16,940 nt of DNA from positions 1-16,940 of the forward strand of contig JAHFVB010000030.1 in the NCBI GenBank assembly GCA_023264755.1, given 5' to 3'. Shown here one piece after another: positions 1 through 12,500 of this stretch. The notes beneath the pieces are model-generated. The model ran no database searches and was not told the origin of the DNA. It was given only the letters and a program-made list of their open reading frames with translations. Numbering within the stretch: the stretch's first letter is position 1; each line of letters begins with the position of its first letter. Position numbers and translations under genes: made by a program. The DNA comes from Mycobacterium sp. GTDB taxonomy: Bacteria > Actinomycetota > Actinomycetes > Mycobacteriales > Mycobacteriaceae.

Positions 1-545
1 GCCACAACGCGTAATCCGCATACTGCACCGCCAGCGCGGGCAGTGGGGCGGGGGTACCGGCCAGGCGTGCGGTGTAGGCGCGGTTCACGTCGGTCAGGAA
101 CGGCGCATCGGACCACTCGTCGGTCGCGATGTGGTGCAGCAGCAGCACGACGGTGTGATCCGCAGGTCCGGTCCTGAACACCTCGACTCGCAACGGAAGC
201 TCCGAGCTCAAGTCGAAGTGGTACTCGGTGGCGGCCGATACGCGGCCGGCCACGTCGGCGTCGGTGCAGTCGACGACGCCGACCGGCACGCGGGTGCCCG
301 CGGGCAGGATCCGCTGGGCGAAGCCCTCGGCGTCCTCGTCGAACACCGTGCGCAGGGCCTCGTGTCGAGCGACGACATCGCCGAGCGCGAGTTCGAGCGT
401 GGCCACGTCGAGCGCGCCCAGCACCCGAAACACCAACGGATAGTTGTACGCCACCCCCGTTTCGCCCAGCCGGTCCAACACCAGCAACCGAGCTTGGGCG
501 GGTGCGGCCGGAATGCGCTCGGGCCGGGCGCAGGCGACCAACTCG
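1..545 (-). other. C6: condensation domain, L-L type, N-terminal part (module 6)
   Basis: About w5466-w5646, cut by the window edge. Visible motifs are PAQARLLVLDRL at the start, RHEALRTVF, and the catalytic HHIATDEWSDAPFL at about 95-136 (first His w5602). Glu replaces the Gly of HHxxxDG. Its opening motif and sequence differ from C2-C5 and are of the kind that accepts an L donor, agreeing with the LGGHS carrier before it. What follows is outside the window, so it may begin a sixth elongation module or be a terminal condensation domain for release. Confidence 0.9.
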
Positions 546-3500
546 GGGCGTGCTACCCGTCCGTGCGACGCGGCGGTGTCCCGTTCGACGAGTGCGGCGA
601 GCTGCGCGACGGTCCGCGCGTTGAAGACGTCGCCGAGCGTCAGTTCGACACCGAGCGTGGCACGCACCCGTCCGATCAGTCGGATGGTCAGCAGCGAGTG
701 CCCGCCGAGGGCGAAGAAGTCGTCCTCGGCACCCACGTGTCCCTCGTCGATCCCGAGCACGTCGGCGAAGAGCGCGCACAGCGCTTCCTCGACGGGGGTG
801 CTCGGCGCCCGGCTGGGGAGCTGCTGGCTGGCCGGGTCGACCTCTGGCAGCGCCCGCACGTTCAGCTTGCCGTTGTCGGTCAACGGCAATTCGTCCAAGA
901 GTGCCATCGCCGCGGGCACCATGTACGGGGGCAGCGTGCTCGTCAGCCGACCCCGAATGTCGGCGACCAGATCGTTGGCGGCCGAGTCGTCGGCGGCCCC
1001 AGCGGCGGGCACGACGTAGGCCACCAGCCGCTGGGAGCCCGAGGGATCCGGGCGCGCGATGACCGCGGCCTGCGCGACGGCCGGGTGCGCCGCGATCGCG
1101 TGCTCGATGTCGCCGAGTTCGACCCGATAGCCGCGGATCTTGACCTGGTCGTCGGTGCGGCCGAGGAACTCGAGGTTGCCGTCGGGGCGGCGAATCACCA
1201 AGTCGCCCGTGCGATACATCCGCTCCTGGGGCGCAAACGGATTCGCCACGAACCTGCTGGCGCTCAGCGCCGGCTGCCCCAGATAGCCATGTGCCAACCC
1301 GGCACCCGCGATGTACAACTCACCGGGCACGCCGTCCGGAACCGGCCGCAGCCAGCTGTCCAGCACATGGTCCCGCGTATTCCAGATCGGCCGCCCGACG
1401 GTGGGCGTCGCGCTGTCGTCGGTCCCGGCGCCGAGGGTGTTGATCGTGTACTCGGTGGGACCGTAGAGGTTGTATCCGTAGCTGGTATCGCTGTCGCGCA
1501 GGCGTTCCCACACTGCGGCCGACACCGCCTCGCCGCCGAGCAACACCAACACCGGCGGGTGACCCTGCGGATCGAGCAAGCCCTCCTCGAAGAGCAACTG
1601 GGCGTACGTCGGAGTCACGTTGACGACATCGATCTGGTGCCGATGGCAGTACGCCACCAAGGCCGTTGCGTCCCTGCGCAGTTGCTCGTCGCAGATGTGG
1701 ACCTCGTGGCCTTCGACGAGCCACAACAGTTCCTCCCACGACATGTCGAACGAGAACGACACGGTGTGGGCGATCCGCAACCGCCGGCCGCCGGCCTTGG
1801 CGATGGCCGGTGCGAAGATCGCCTCGCGGTGGTTGAGCTGCATGTTGGTCAACCCCCGGTGGGGCGTGACGACCCCCTTGGGCTGGCCCGTCGACCCGGA
1901 CGTGTAGATGACGTATGCGGCCTCGTCGAGCCCGGCCGAACGACCGTCCCACGTGGTGGGTGACTGTTCGCGCTCGGCTCGGATGACGGGGTCGTCGAGC
2001 ACGAGCACCTGGCAGGCGTCGGGTGCCACGGCGGCGCTGCGCGCCGCGACGGCCGTGGTCGTCAACACGCACACCGGGCGGGCGTCGGCGAGCATCACCG
2101 CGAGCCGGTCGTCGGGATAGTCCAACTCCAACGGCAGATACGCCGCGCCGGCCCTCAACACGGCGAACAACGCCACGACGGATTCGATGGATCGCGGAAT
2201 GGCCAGGGCCACCGTATCTTCCGGCCCGATGCCACGGCTCCGAAGCAGCCATGCGAGCTGGTTCAGCCGAGTGTCGAGCTCGCGGTAGTCGATGCTGTCG
2301 GACCCGCAGACCAGGGCCGGCCCGGCCGTGTCGGCCAGCATGTCCACGACGGGGGTGTCGGGAAGTTCGTGTGCGGTGGCCGCGGCGCGGCCGGCCAGCG
2401 CCCGACGTTCGTCGGGCAGCACCAGGGGCACCGACGCCAGCGCCGAGGTCGACCCCGAGGTCAGCCCCGTGGTCGACGCGTCCCCGGCTGCGACGGAATC
2501 GCCGATGTGCAGCATGACCTGCCGCAGCCGCTCCAGCAGGCGCGCCGCGTACGGCTCTTCCACCACGTCGGGTCGGTACTCGAGCTTGACCCACATCTGG
2601 CGGCCTGGGGAGGCGACCCAGGTGAGCGGGTAGTGCGAGGCATCGATCGAGTCGTGTCCGACGATGCCCTGCTCGGATTCCAGGTCGGTGAACGTGTCGT
2701 CGCCCAGGAAGTTCTGCAGCACGTAGAGGCTGTCGAACAGCGGTCCACCGTCCGACAGCGCGCCGTTGTCCCCGTTGACCTTCCGATCGTGGGTGGCCAG
2801 CGCCCGTTGGATGGCTCCCAGTCCCAGGTACTCGTGGTCCATCAGGGCCAGCCGGTCGGACTGGACGGCCCGCATGGTGTCGGCGATCGAGCGGCCCGGT
2901 TCCAGTCGGACGCGGGTGGGCACCGTGTTGAGGAACAGTCCGATGACCGAGTCGATGCCGTCGAGCTCGGTGGGGCGGCCTGCCACGGTCGAGCCGAAGA
3001 CCACGTCGGCACTTCCGGTCTCGTAACCCAGTACCAGGGCCAGCGCAGTGCCGATCAGTGCGTTCATCGTGACGCCGGCGCGGCGCCCAGCCTGGACGAG
3101 GCGGGTGGTCTGCGCTTCGGTGAGGGTGAACTCCAACCGCAGCGCGAGCGTCGGATCGGTCCCGACGGCCGCGGGCACCAGCAGGGTCGGCGCAGTGAGC
3201 CCGCCGAGTGCGTCCACCCAATGCCGAGCCGAGGCCTCCCGATCCTGGTCGGCCAGCCAACGCAGGTAGTCGGTGAAGTCCGCCTCCGGCGCCGGCAGCA
3301 TCGCGCGTCCACCCGCCCTGGCCGCGGTGTACTCCGCGAAGAGTTCCCGCAACAGCTGTTCGCGCGACCAGCCGTCCAGCAGCAGGAAGTGGTAGCTGAA
3401 GATCAGTCGGTCGTGCTGCCCGGTTCGGATGACGGTCATCCGGGCCAACGGGGCGGCGCTCAGCTCGAAGGTGCGCAGGCGATCTTCGGCGGTGAGCTCG

Positions 3501-6500
3501 GCGACCCGCTCCGAAACTCGTTGCGGCGAAGCCCCGGTCAGGTCGACGAGCTCGGGCTCGCACACCGGATCGACGGCGATGACGGCCACCGGGTGCGGTA
3601 GCTCCTCGCTCGCGAACCCCGAGCGCAGCACCGGATTGCGCCTCATCACCGCCGAGTACGCGGCACGCAGTGCGGCGACGTCGATCGGGTCGACGAAGTC
3701 GAAGACGTTCTGGACGATGTAGACCGCAGCCTTTGCGTACCGGGCCTGGAAGTACACGCCTTCCTGCAGCGGTGACAACGGCCAGACGTCCGCGACGGGC
3801 CACGGCGTCGTGGCGACGACGCGGTCGATGTCCTGCTGCGACAGGCCCACCAGCGGTAGGTCGGACGGGGTGAGCGCGTTCGAGGACGGGCCGGAGGTGC
3901 CGGCGCCGGCCGGGCCCTGGCCCAACTGTCCCAGCTCGCGCAGCACCGCGACCCAGTGCGCGCCCAACTCGCTGACGTCGTCGCCGTTGAGCTCGCCGTC
4001 GGCGTAGGTCAGGGTGGCTCGCAGCCGTGGCCCTTCGGCGGTCTCGTCGCAGATGGCGTTGACCTCCAACAGATACGGGGTGCCGAGGTCGGGGTCGGGT
4101 GCGGTCCGCAGCGCGTCCAGCTCGGGTGCCGATGCCCAGTCGTCGGCGCTGTCGGCGGCCCACCTGCCCAGGTAGTTGAACAGCAACTGCGGGCCGGCCA
4201 GTCGAGCCAGGGCCGCGGTGGTGCGCGGGTTGCAGTAGCGCAGCTGACCGAAGCCCAGCCCGCCGTCCGGCGCGCTGCGCAGCCGCTCCTTGACCTCCTT
4301 GAGGGCGGTGACGAGGTCACCACCGGAGGCGGACAGCCGCACCGGGGCGATCGCGGTGAACCATCCGACGGTGCGCGACAAGTCGAGGTCCTCGCCCCAG
4401 CCGTCGCGCCCGTGCCGCTCCAGGTCGAGCACCAGCGGTGCGTCGGGCGCCCCGCCACGCGTTTCCCGCCACCGATTCACGGCGAGCTGCAGCGCCGTCA
4501 CCAGCGTTTCGGTGACGTCGGCGTTGGCCATCGCCGGGACCGTGGTCAGCAGCGGCACCGTCTCTGCGGTGTTCAGCCGGACTTCGTGATCGCGGGTCGA
4601 GCCGACGGTCAGCGTGGAGTTGCCGGCCTCGGGTGCGAGCTCGCCACCGGGTGCCAGGGTCGACGTCCAGTGTTCGAACTCAGCCAATCGGACTGCCTGT
4701 TGGGCATTTTCGTTGACCGTCCTGGCGTGGTCGCGTATCGACGTCGGCACCGGTGCGAGCCTGGCGGGTTGGCCCGCCCGAACCTGACGGCAGGCCTCGG
4801 CGAGGTCGTCGATGAGGATGCGCCACGAGACGCCGTCGACGGCAAGGTGGTGTATCACCAGGAGCAGTCGGCCCTGTCGCCGTGAGCCGAGGTCGAACCA
4901 CACCGCCTGCACCACGGTGCCCGCGTCGGGATCCAGGCGAGCGGTGGCGGCGTCGGATTCGCTGCCGATCGCCGCCCGTAGCTCGGCTTCGTCCAGCTGG
5001 CTGGCATCGACCCGCGTCAACGAAAATGTCGTGGTGGCCGTCGTTTCCAGGGACCACAGCATCGGCACCGGACGGTTCAGCCGGAGGCGCAGGGCGTCGT
5101 GACGGGCGATCACGGCACGCAGCGCCGCATCGAGTTGATCGCGTGTGACGTCGGCTGGGGTGCGCAGCAATTCGGCTTGATTGAACCTGGCGATGGGACC
5201 GCCGAGTTCGGCGAGCCGGTGCACGATCGGCGTCAGCAGCACCTCGCCGAGGTCGGGCCCGGAATCGTCTCGGGGAGTGACCGATCCGGACTGGCCGGCC
5301 GTTGCCGCGAGGGCCTGTGGAGTGCGATGGACGAAGACCTGCTGCGGCGTAATGTGCACGCCCTGCCTGCGGGCCCGGTTGACCAATTGGATGGCGACGA
5401 TGCTGTCGCCGCCCATGGTGAAGAAGTCGTCGTCGACACCGACCGAGGTGGCCAGGAGCTCGGTGCACAGCGCGGCGAGCAATGCGGCCGGCCCGTGGCC
5501 GGCCACCGGTTCGGCCGACGCGGTGTGCGTGTCCTCGACCCGATCCGGGGCGGGCAGTGCGGCGCGGTCCAGTTTTCCGTTGACGGTCAGTGGCAGCCTG
5601 TCCAGTAGCACCAAGGCGGACGGCATCATGTATTCCGGCAGCCGCCGAGCCAGTTCGGCGCGGACGCGCGTGACGTCGATGGCGTCGCGACCGACCAGAT
5701 AACCGAGCAAGCGGGTGCGTCCGGTGTCGTCGGTCCGTACCGCGGCCGCCGCGTTGGCGACTTCGGGCAACGCGGCGACGGCGGCCTCGACCTCGCCGAG
5801 CTCGATGCGGTAACCCCGCACCTTGACCTGGTGATCGGAGCGACCGAGGTAGACGAGCTCGCCGGACTCCGTCCACATCGCGGTGTCACCGCTGCGATAC
5901 AGCCGCTCACCCGCGGCGTCGAACGGATTGGCCACGAAGCGGGCCGCCGTCAAGCCGGGTCGGTTGAGGTAGCCGCGGGCCAATTGCCCACCCGCGATGT
6001 ACATTTCGCCGACCACGCCGGTGGGCACCGGCTGCAGGTGGTCGTCCAGCAGGTGTATCCGCAGCCCCGGAATGGCGGTGCCGATGACGCTGGGGGTGGG
6101 CTCGGTGCCCGCCGCGTCCGTTCGGGTGAGCGGGCGGTGCGAGACGTGCACGCAGGTCTCGGTGATCCCGTACATGTTGACCAGCGCGGGTGCGTCGACC
6201 TCGTGGCGTTCGTACCACGGCGCCAACCGCCCGACGTCGAGGGCTTCGCCGCCGAAGACGACGTAGCGCAGTCGAAGGTCCGGCCGCCCGCGACGGTCGG
6301 CCTCGAGCAACGGATAGAACGCCGACGGCGTCTGGTTGAGCACCGTCACCCGTTCCGAGGCCAACAGCGCGGCGAACCGGTCGGGATCCCGGGCCACCTC
6401 CTGAGGGACGACCACCAGGCGCCCGCCATGAAGCAGCGGCCCCCACAGTTCCCACACCGAGAAGTCGAACGCCGCGGAGTGGAACATCGTCCACACGTCG

Positions 6501-9500
6501 TCGGGCCGGAAGTCGAAGAGCGTTGCGGCACCGGCGAACAGCGCGGTCACGTTGCGGTGGGTCACCGCAACGCCCTTGGGCAGGCCGGTGGAACCCGAGG
6601 TGTAGATCACGTAGGCGGTGTCGTCGGGGGTCGACTCCCTACGGTGGGCGGGGTCGGGCAGCGCGCCGGCGGCGGAGCGGGCCGCTTCGGTGACGACGAC
6701 GGTGGGCGCGGTCGACTCCGGGAACCGCTCCGCCCGGTCGGTGAGGATGCAGACCGGGGCCGAGTCGGCGAGGATGTGCTGCAGGCGCGCTGCGGGGGAG
6801 TCGACGTCGAGCGGCACGTAGGTGCCGCCGGCCTTGACCACGGCCAGTAGTCCGACGACCAGGTCGAGCGAGCGCGGCAGGGCCACGGCCACCCGGGATT
6901 CGGGTCCGACACCGAGGCCGGTCAACGTGGCCGCCACTGCGGTGGCGCGGGAATCGAGTTCGGCGTAGCTGAGCTGGTCGGCGCCGCACGTCACCGCGAG
7001 GGCCTCCGGCGAGCGCCGGACCACCGAGGCGAACCTGGCGTCGAGCGTGTCGTCCGGTCCGGGGTGCGATTCGGTCCCGGAGCCGTATGCGCGCTCGGCG
7101 TCGGTGCGGACGTCGAGGAGGCGGACCGGGGTATCCGGACGCTCCACGAACGCCGTGAGGACGTGTTCGACGCGTTCGGCGAATCGTTCGGCCTGGGTCT
7201 GGCTGACCAACCCGGCGTCGTACTTGAGCTCCACGATCAGCCGATCCTCGAGGTAGGCGATGAGGGCGAGGGGGTAGTGAGGCGAGTCCGTTCCGGTGAA
7301 GCCCTGGAATTGAATGGCTTTCGCGTGGTGCGGGGTTTCGGTCGGCAGTGCGGGGAAGTTCTCGACGACGACCATCGTGTCGAAGAGGTTGCGCACTCCG
7401 GCGATCCGGGCCAGTTCGGCCAGCCCGAGCTGTTGGGCGTCCAACAGAGCGCTCTGTTGGTCCTGCAGGCGTGCCATCGCCGCTGCGATCGTCGTCTGGT
7501 GATCCCATGACATGGGCACCGGGATGGTGTTGATCAGCAGCCCGACGATCGATTCGGTGCCCGCCAGCTCGCCGCCTCGACCGGAGACGGTCGAACCGAA
7601 CACCACGCGCTGCCTGCCGAGCAGCCGACCGAGCAGCAGCCCCCACGCACCGTGCAGCACGGTGCTCAACGTGACACCGCGGTCGCGGGCCGTCTGCGTC
7701 AAGGCCTGGGTGAGCTCGGGGGACAGTTGCCTTGTCGCGCTTCGATGTTCGCCGACGACGTGTCCGTCTGCCGGGAAGAGCTCGGTGGGTTCTACGTCGG
7801 CCAGAGCAGCGGCCCAGGCCTGTTTGGCGCCCTCGCGGTCGCCGCCGGTGACCGCCTCCACGTGGTCGCGCAGTGTCGTCGTCACCGCGGCGGGCCGGCT
7901 GCCCGCTCCGAGCTCGGCGTTGTAGTGCGCCACGACGTCGCCGAAGACGACCGGGTAGGACCAGCCGTCCGCGACGATGTGATGCATGGTCTGGATCAAC
8001 CGGTGCTCGGTCGGGCTCAGCGCGACCAGCGTGTACTGGACCAGCGGTGGGTGCGCCAACTCGAAGGGGCGGGCCAGTTCGGTGGCGGCGACGTGCGGCA
8101 GCTCGTCGGCCGCCGCCGCGGCGACGTCGAATTCGACGGGTACCTCGGACCAGATCACCTGAGCCAGTCGGCCGTCCTCGAGCTCGCGGAAGCTGGCGCG
8201 CAGGGCCTGATGCCTGCGCATCACCGCGGTCACGCTGGCCCGCAACGCATCCGGGTCGACGGGGCCATGCAGGGCGGCAACCTGCTGCACCTGGTAGGTG
8301 TCGACCCCGCCGCCGAAGACGCTGTGGAAGTACATCCCCTCCTGCAGCGCGAGCAGCGGCAGCACCTCTTCGATGGCACCTTGGTGCTGCCACTCGTCGA
8401 GGTCGGACTGCGTGACGGCGACGAGCGGAAAGTCCGATGGCGTATGACCGCTCAGCACCGCACACCGACTCAGCGCGGTCAGCGCCTGCGTCCAGGCGGT
8501 GGCGAGCGCTTCGACGTCGGACGGCTCGAGCAGCTCGCCGGGCCAGGCCAACGTCATCGACAGCACGGGACCCTCGGGGCGATCCTCGGCGATCGCGTTG
8601 ACCTCCAGAGCCATCGCCGGGTTGGTGGGGTCGACGCCCTCGCGCAGCGCGCCGAATTCGGCCACCGGTTCCCAATCCCGACCACTGCCACCGGCGAACC
8701 GGCCGAGGTAGTTGAAGAGCACCTGCGGGGCCGCACCACGAATCGGTGCGGACTCGTCGAGGTACCGCAGCACGCCGTAGCCCAGGCCCCGATTCGGGAT
8801 GCCGCGCAGCTGCTCCTTGACGCGCTTGGCGGCCTCGGCCAACGCTGGTCCCGCTGCGCACACGTCGGCCCAGGACAACGCTCCGGGATCGATGCGGGTG
8901 GGGTAGATCGCGGTGAACCAGCCGACGGTGCGTGACAGGTCGAGCTCACCGGGTACCAGGTCGGCCTCGCGGCCGTGGCCCTCCAGGCTCAGCACGGTGG
9001 CGGTTCCGGTGTCCTGACCGCGGTCGGCCCGCCACTTCGTCAAGGCCAAGGCGAATGCGGTGAGCAGCACGTCGTTGACCCCACCGTGCATTGCAGCCGG
9101 AATCGTCGACAACAGCGCGGAACTGAGCGCAGGCGCCAAGGTGACCCGGTGACTGCGCACGGTACTCGCGGTGTCGAGCACCGGATCCAACGCGCGCCGC
9201 CCCAGGTTCGGATCGGGGGTGGCCAGCACGTCGGTCCAGTGCTGGGCTTCGGCCCGGAAGTCGGCCCGGCCGATGGCGGTGGACCACGTGCGGAACGAGG
9301 TCGGAACCTCGTCGAGCGTCACGGGCGCCCCGGCGGCCACTGCGGACCAGGCGCGCTTCAGGTCGTCGCCGATGATGCGCCAGGAGACACCGTCGACCAC
9401 CAGATGGTGGATGACCAGCAGCAGTTGCCCCGGTTGCGTCGCCTGTGGCGCTTGGAACCACACCGCGCGGAGCATGACGCCCTGCGCGGGGTCGAGTTCG

Positions 9501-12500
9501 GCCGCCGCGGCCGCCGTCACCGTCTCGAGGTCGGCTCCGGTCAGCGGGCCCACCCGGTCGGTGACGACGCGTTCGGGGGGAAGCTCGCCGTCCGGGACGA
9601 CGAGGGTCCAGCCGTGTTCGGAGGTCCGGAGTCGGGCGCGCAGCATGCCGTGCGTATCCAGGAGGGACCGGATGACGAGTTCGAGTTGCGCGCTGGTGAT
9701 TCCGGCTGGGGTGGCCAGCACCTGCGCTTGGTAGAAGTTGGCCAGCGGTGTCGCCGACTGCTGCGTCTCGGCGAGCATCGGCGTCGGGCTGACGACTCCG
9801 ACCCCGGTATCGGGTTCGGTTGCCGCGGTGTGGGACTCGGTCCGGGCCGAGGCCGCCAGCGCTGCGACGGTGCGGTGCCGGAAGACATCGCGCGGGGTGA
9901 GGTGCAGGCCGGCTCGGCGCGCCCGTCCGCAGACGGCGATCGACGAGATGCTGTCCCCGCCGAGCGCGAAGAAGTCGTCCTCGACACCGAGTGCGCCGGA
10001 CTCGATGCCCAGGACCGTGGCGACGACGTCGAGCAGGGTGAGCTCGGCGGGGGTACGCGGAGCGCGGCCCGCGCCGGTGGTGGCGGCGACCGGCTCGGGC
10101 AGCGCGGCCACGTCGAGCTTGCCGTTGATGGTCAGTGGCAGGGTCTCGACGAGCCCGTACCGGGTGGGCACCATGTATCCGGGCAACACGGAGGCGAGCC
10201 AGTCGCGCAGCTCGATGATGAACTGCGCTGCGTCGGCGGGAGCCGACGCCGGAATGACGTATGCGACCAGACTCTTCACCGGCGGCGTCGCCGAATCGGA
10301 GCGCACCACGACGGCGCAGCGGGCCACCTCGTCGTACGCTGCGAGGACCGACTCGACCTCCCCGAGCTCGACGCGGTAGCCGCGGATCTTCACCTGGTCG
10401 TCGGCGCGGCCCAGGAAGTCGAGGTGCCCGTCGGCGCGGCGGCGCACCAGATCACCCGTGCGGTACATCCGGCCCCCGGGGACGTGCGGGTCGGCGACCA
10501 TCGCGCTGGCGGTCAATCCGGGCCGGTGGTGGTAGCCGCGCGCCAGCCCGGCGCCCGCGACGTAGAGCTCGCCGGCCGCCCCGTCGGGGACGGGGCGGAG
10601 GGCAGCGTCGAGAAGGTAGCCGCGAGTGTTCCAGATCGGTTGTCCGACAGTCGGTGTGTGGCTGTCCTCGGTTCCACCGCCGAGCGTGTTGATCGTGTAC
10701 TCGGTGGGACCGTAGAGGTTGTAGCCCACGCAGACCGGATGGTCGCGCAGCGCCGCCCAGACCCCGTCGCCGACGGCTTCGCCGCCGAGCAGGACCAGCG
10801 CCGGCGGGTGCGCGCCCGCGTCCTCGGCCAGCAAGCCGGCGTCGATCAGGTGATGGGCGTAGGTGGGGGTGACGTTGACGACGTCGATGCGGTGTTGGTG
10901 GCAGTACTGGACCAGCGCGGGCGCGTCGCGGCGCAGCTCCTCGTCGCAGACGTGGACCTCGTGACCTTCGACCAGCCAGAACAGCTCTTCCCACGACATG
11001 TCGAAGGAGAACGACACGGTGTGCGCGATGCGAAGTTGGCTGCGCCCTGCGGCGCGGACGCGTTGGACGGTGGGTTCGAAGATGGCTTCGCGGTGGTTGA
11101 AGTACATGTTGGTCAGGCCGGCGTATGCGGTCAGCACGCCCTTGGGGCGCCCGGTGGAACCCGAGGTGTAGATCAGATAGGCGGGGTGCTGGAGCCGTTG
11201 CCGGCCGTCGGCGAAACCGCCGAGCTCGGCGGTGGTCAGCGGCTCGGTCGACGTGTTGGCCAACGCGGCGACCGTCTCCGGATCGTCGACGACGAGCACC
11301 TCTGCGCCCTGGGCGCGGGCCGCCGCGACGAGCTCGGTGCGGTCGGAGCTGGTGAGCAGCAACACCGGTCGCGCGTCGGCGACGATGGTGCGCAGCCGGT
11401 CGATCGGCAGGTCCAGTTCCAGCGGCAGATACGCCGCGCCCGCCCGCAGCACGGCGAACAGGGCTACCACCATGTCGATGGAACGCGGAAGGGCCAGGGC
11501 CACGAACGATTCCGGGATCGCACCGTGGGCGCGCAGGTGGCGGGCCAGCTGGGACACGCGGGCGTCGAGCTCGCGGTAGGTCAGCTGTTGCGCGCCGAAG
11601 ACCACGGCGGTGTCATCGGGGTTGAGCACGGCACGCCGGGCGAGCAACTCGGCGATGGTGACCGGCTCGATCGGTTGCTCGGTAGCGCTCCATCGCCGCT
11701 CGAGATCGGTTCGGCGCCGAGGGCCGACGAGGTCGATGGACCCGAGTGCGGCCTCGGGGGCGCGCGCGATGGCAGCCAGTACCGCGAGCAACTGGTCGAC
11801 GAGCTCGGCCGCCCGGGTGTCGCCGATGACCCGGTGTTCCAGCTTGATCGTCAGTTGCCGGCCCGGGGTCAGCACCCAGGTCAGCGGAAAGTGCGTGGTG
11901 TCGTGGTAGTCGACGCCGACGATGCCGTGCGCCGATTCGAGGTCGGTGAACGTGTCGTCGGCCAGGAAGTTCTGCAGCACCAGCAGCGAATCGAACAGCG
12001 GGGCGCCCGAATCACCTGCGGCGCGCTGGATTTGGCCCAGCCCGAGGTGGTCGTGTCGCATCATCGACAGGCGTTGCGCGTGGACGGAGCGCATCGCGTC
12101 CGCCGCGGACCGCGCCGGCGCCAGGTCGAGCCGCACGGGCACGGTGTTCAGGAACAACCCGATGGTCTCGTCGATGCCGACGAGCTCGCCGGGTCGCCCG
12201 GCCACGGTGGTGCCGATGACGACGTCGGTGGTGCCCGCCTGGTAGCCGGTCACCGTGGCGACCGCGGCGGTGACCACCGCGTTGAGCGTGACGCCGAATT
12301 GCTGGGCCCGCGCCTGCAATTGCTCGGTCAGCGACTGCGGAACCTGGACCACGAGCCGACCCGGCTCGGTGTCCGCGATGGCATCGGGATGGCCGGGTGC
12401 CACTCCGCTGGCCAACGTCGGCCCGGTCAGCCCGGTCAGCAAGTTGCCCCACGCGGCCGCGGCGTCGGTGTGGCCGACGGCAGTGAGCCACTGCAGATAA

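Larger units (their letters stand above)
840..3815 (-). repeat. Duplicated C-A unit, copy 2 (C5-A5)
   Basis: Paralogous partner of 10095-13075, with the same domain type, the same Tyr-for-His change in the condensation motif and the same hydroxyornithine code. The copies are diverged over most of their length, so they are an old or partly homogenised duplication and not an assembly artefact. Confidence 0.85.

Noticed and set aside
131..1963. Plus-strand open frame of 610 codons, with similar ones at 3956-4885 and 5831-6850
   Set aside because: All are in the same antisense register to the NRPS codons and mirror conserved A, E and C domain sequence. No independent protein family is visible.
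1320..4163. Minus-strand open frame of 947 codons, and others in the same register at 4680-5876 and 6639-8861
   Set aside because: These are out of frame with the NRPS and very rich in Arg, Gly and Ala with no motif, while the true frame over the same bases holds complete A, C and E motifs.
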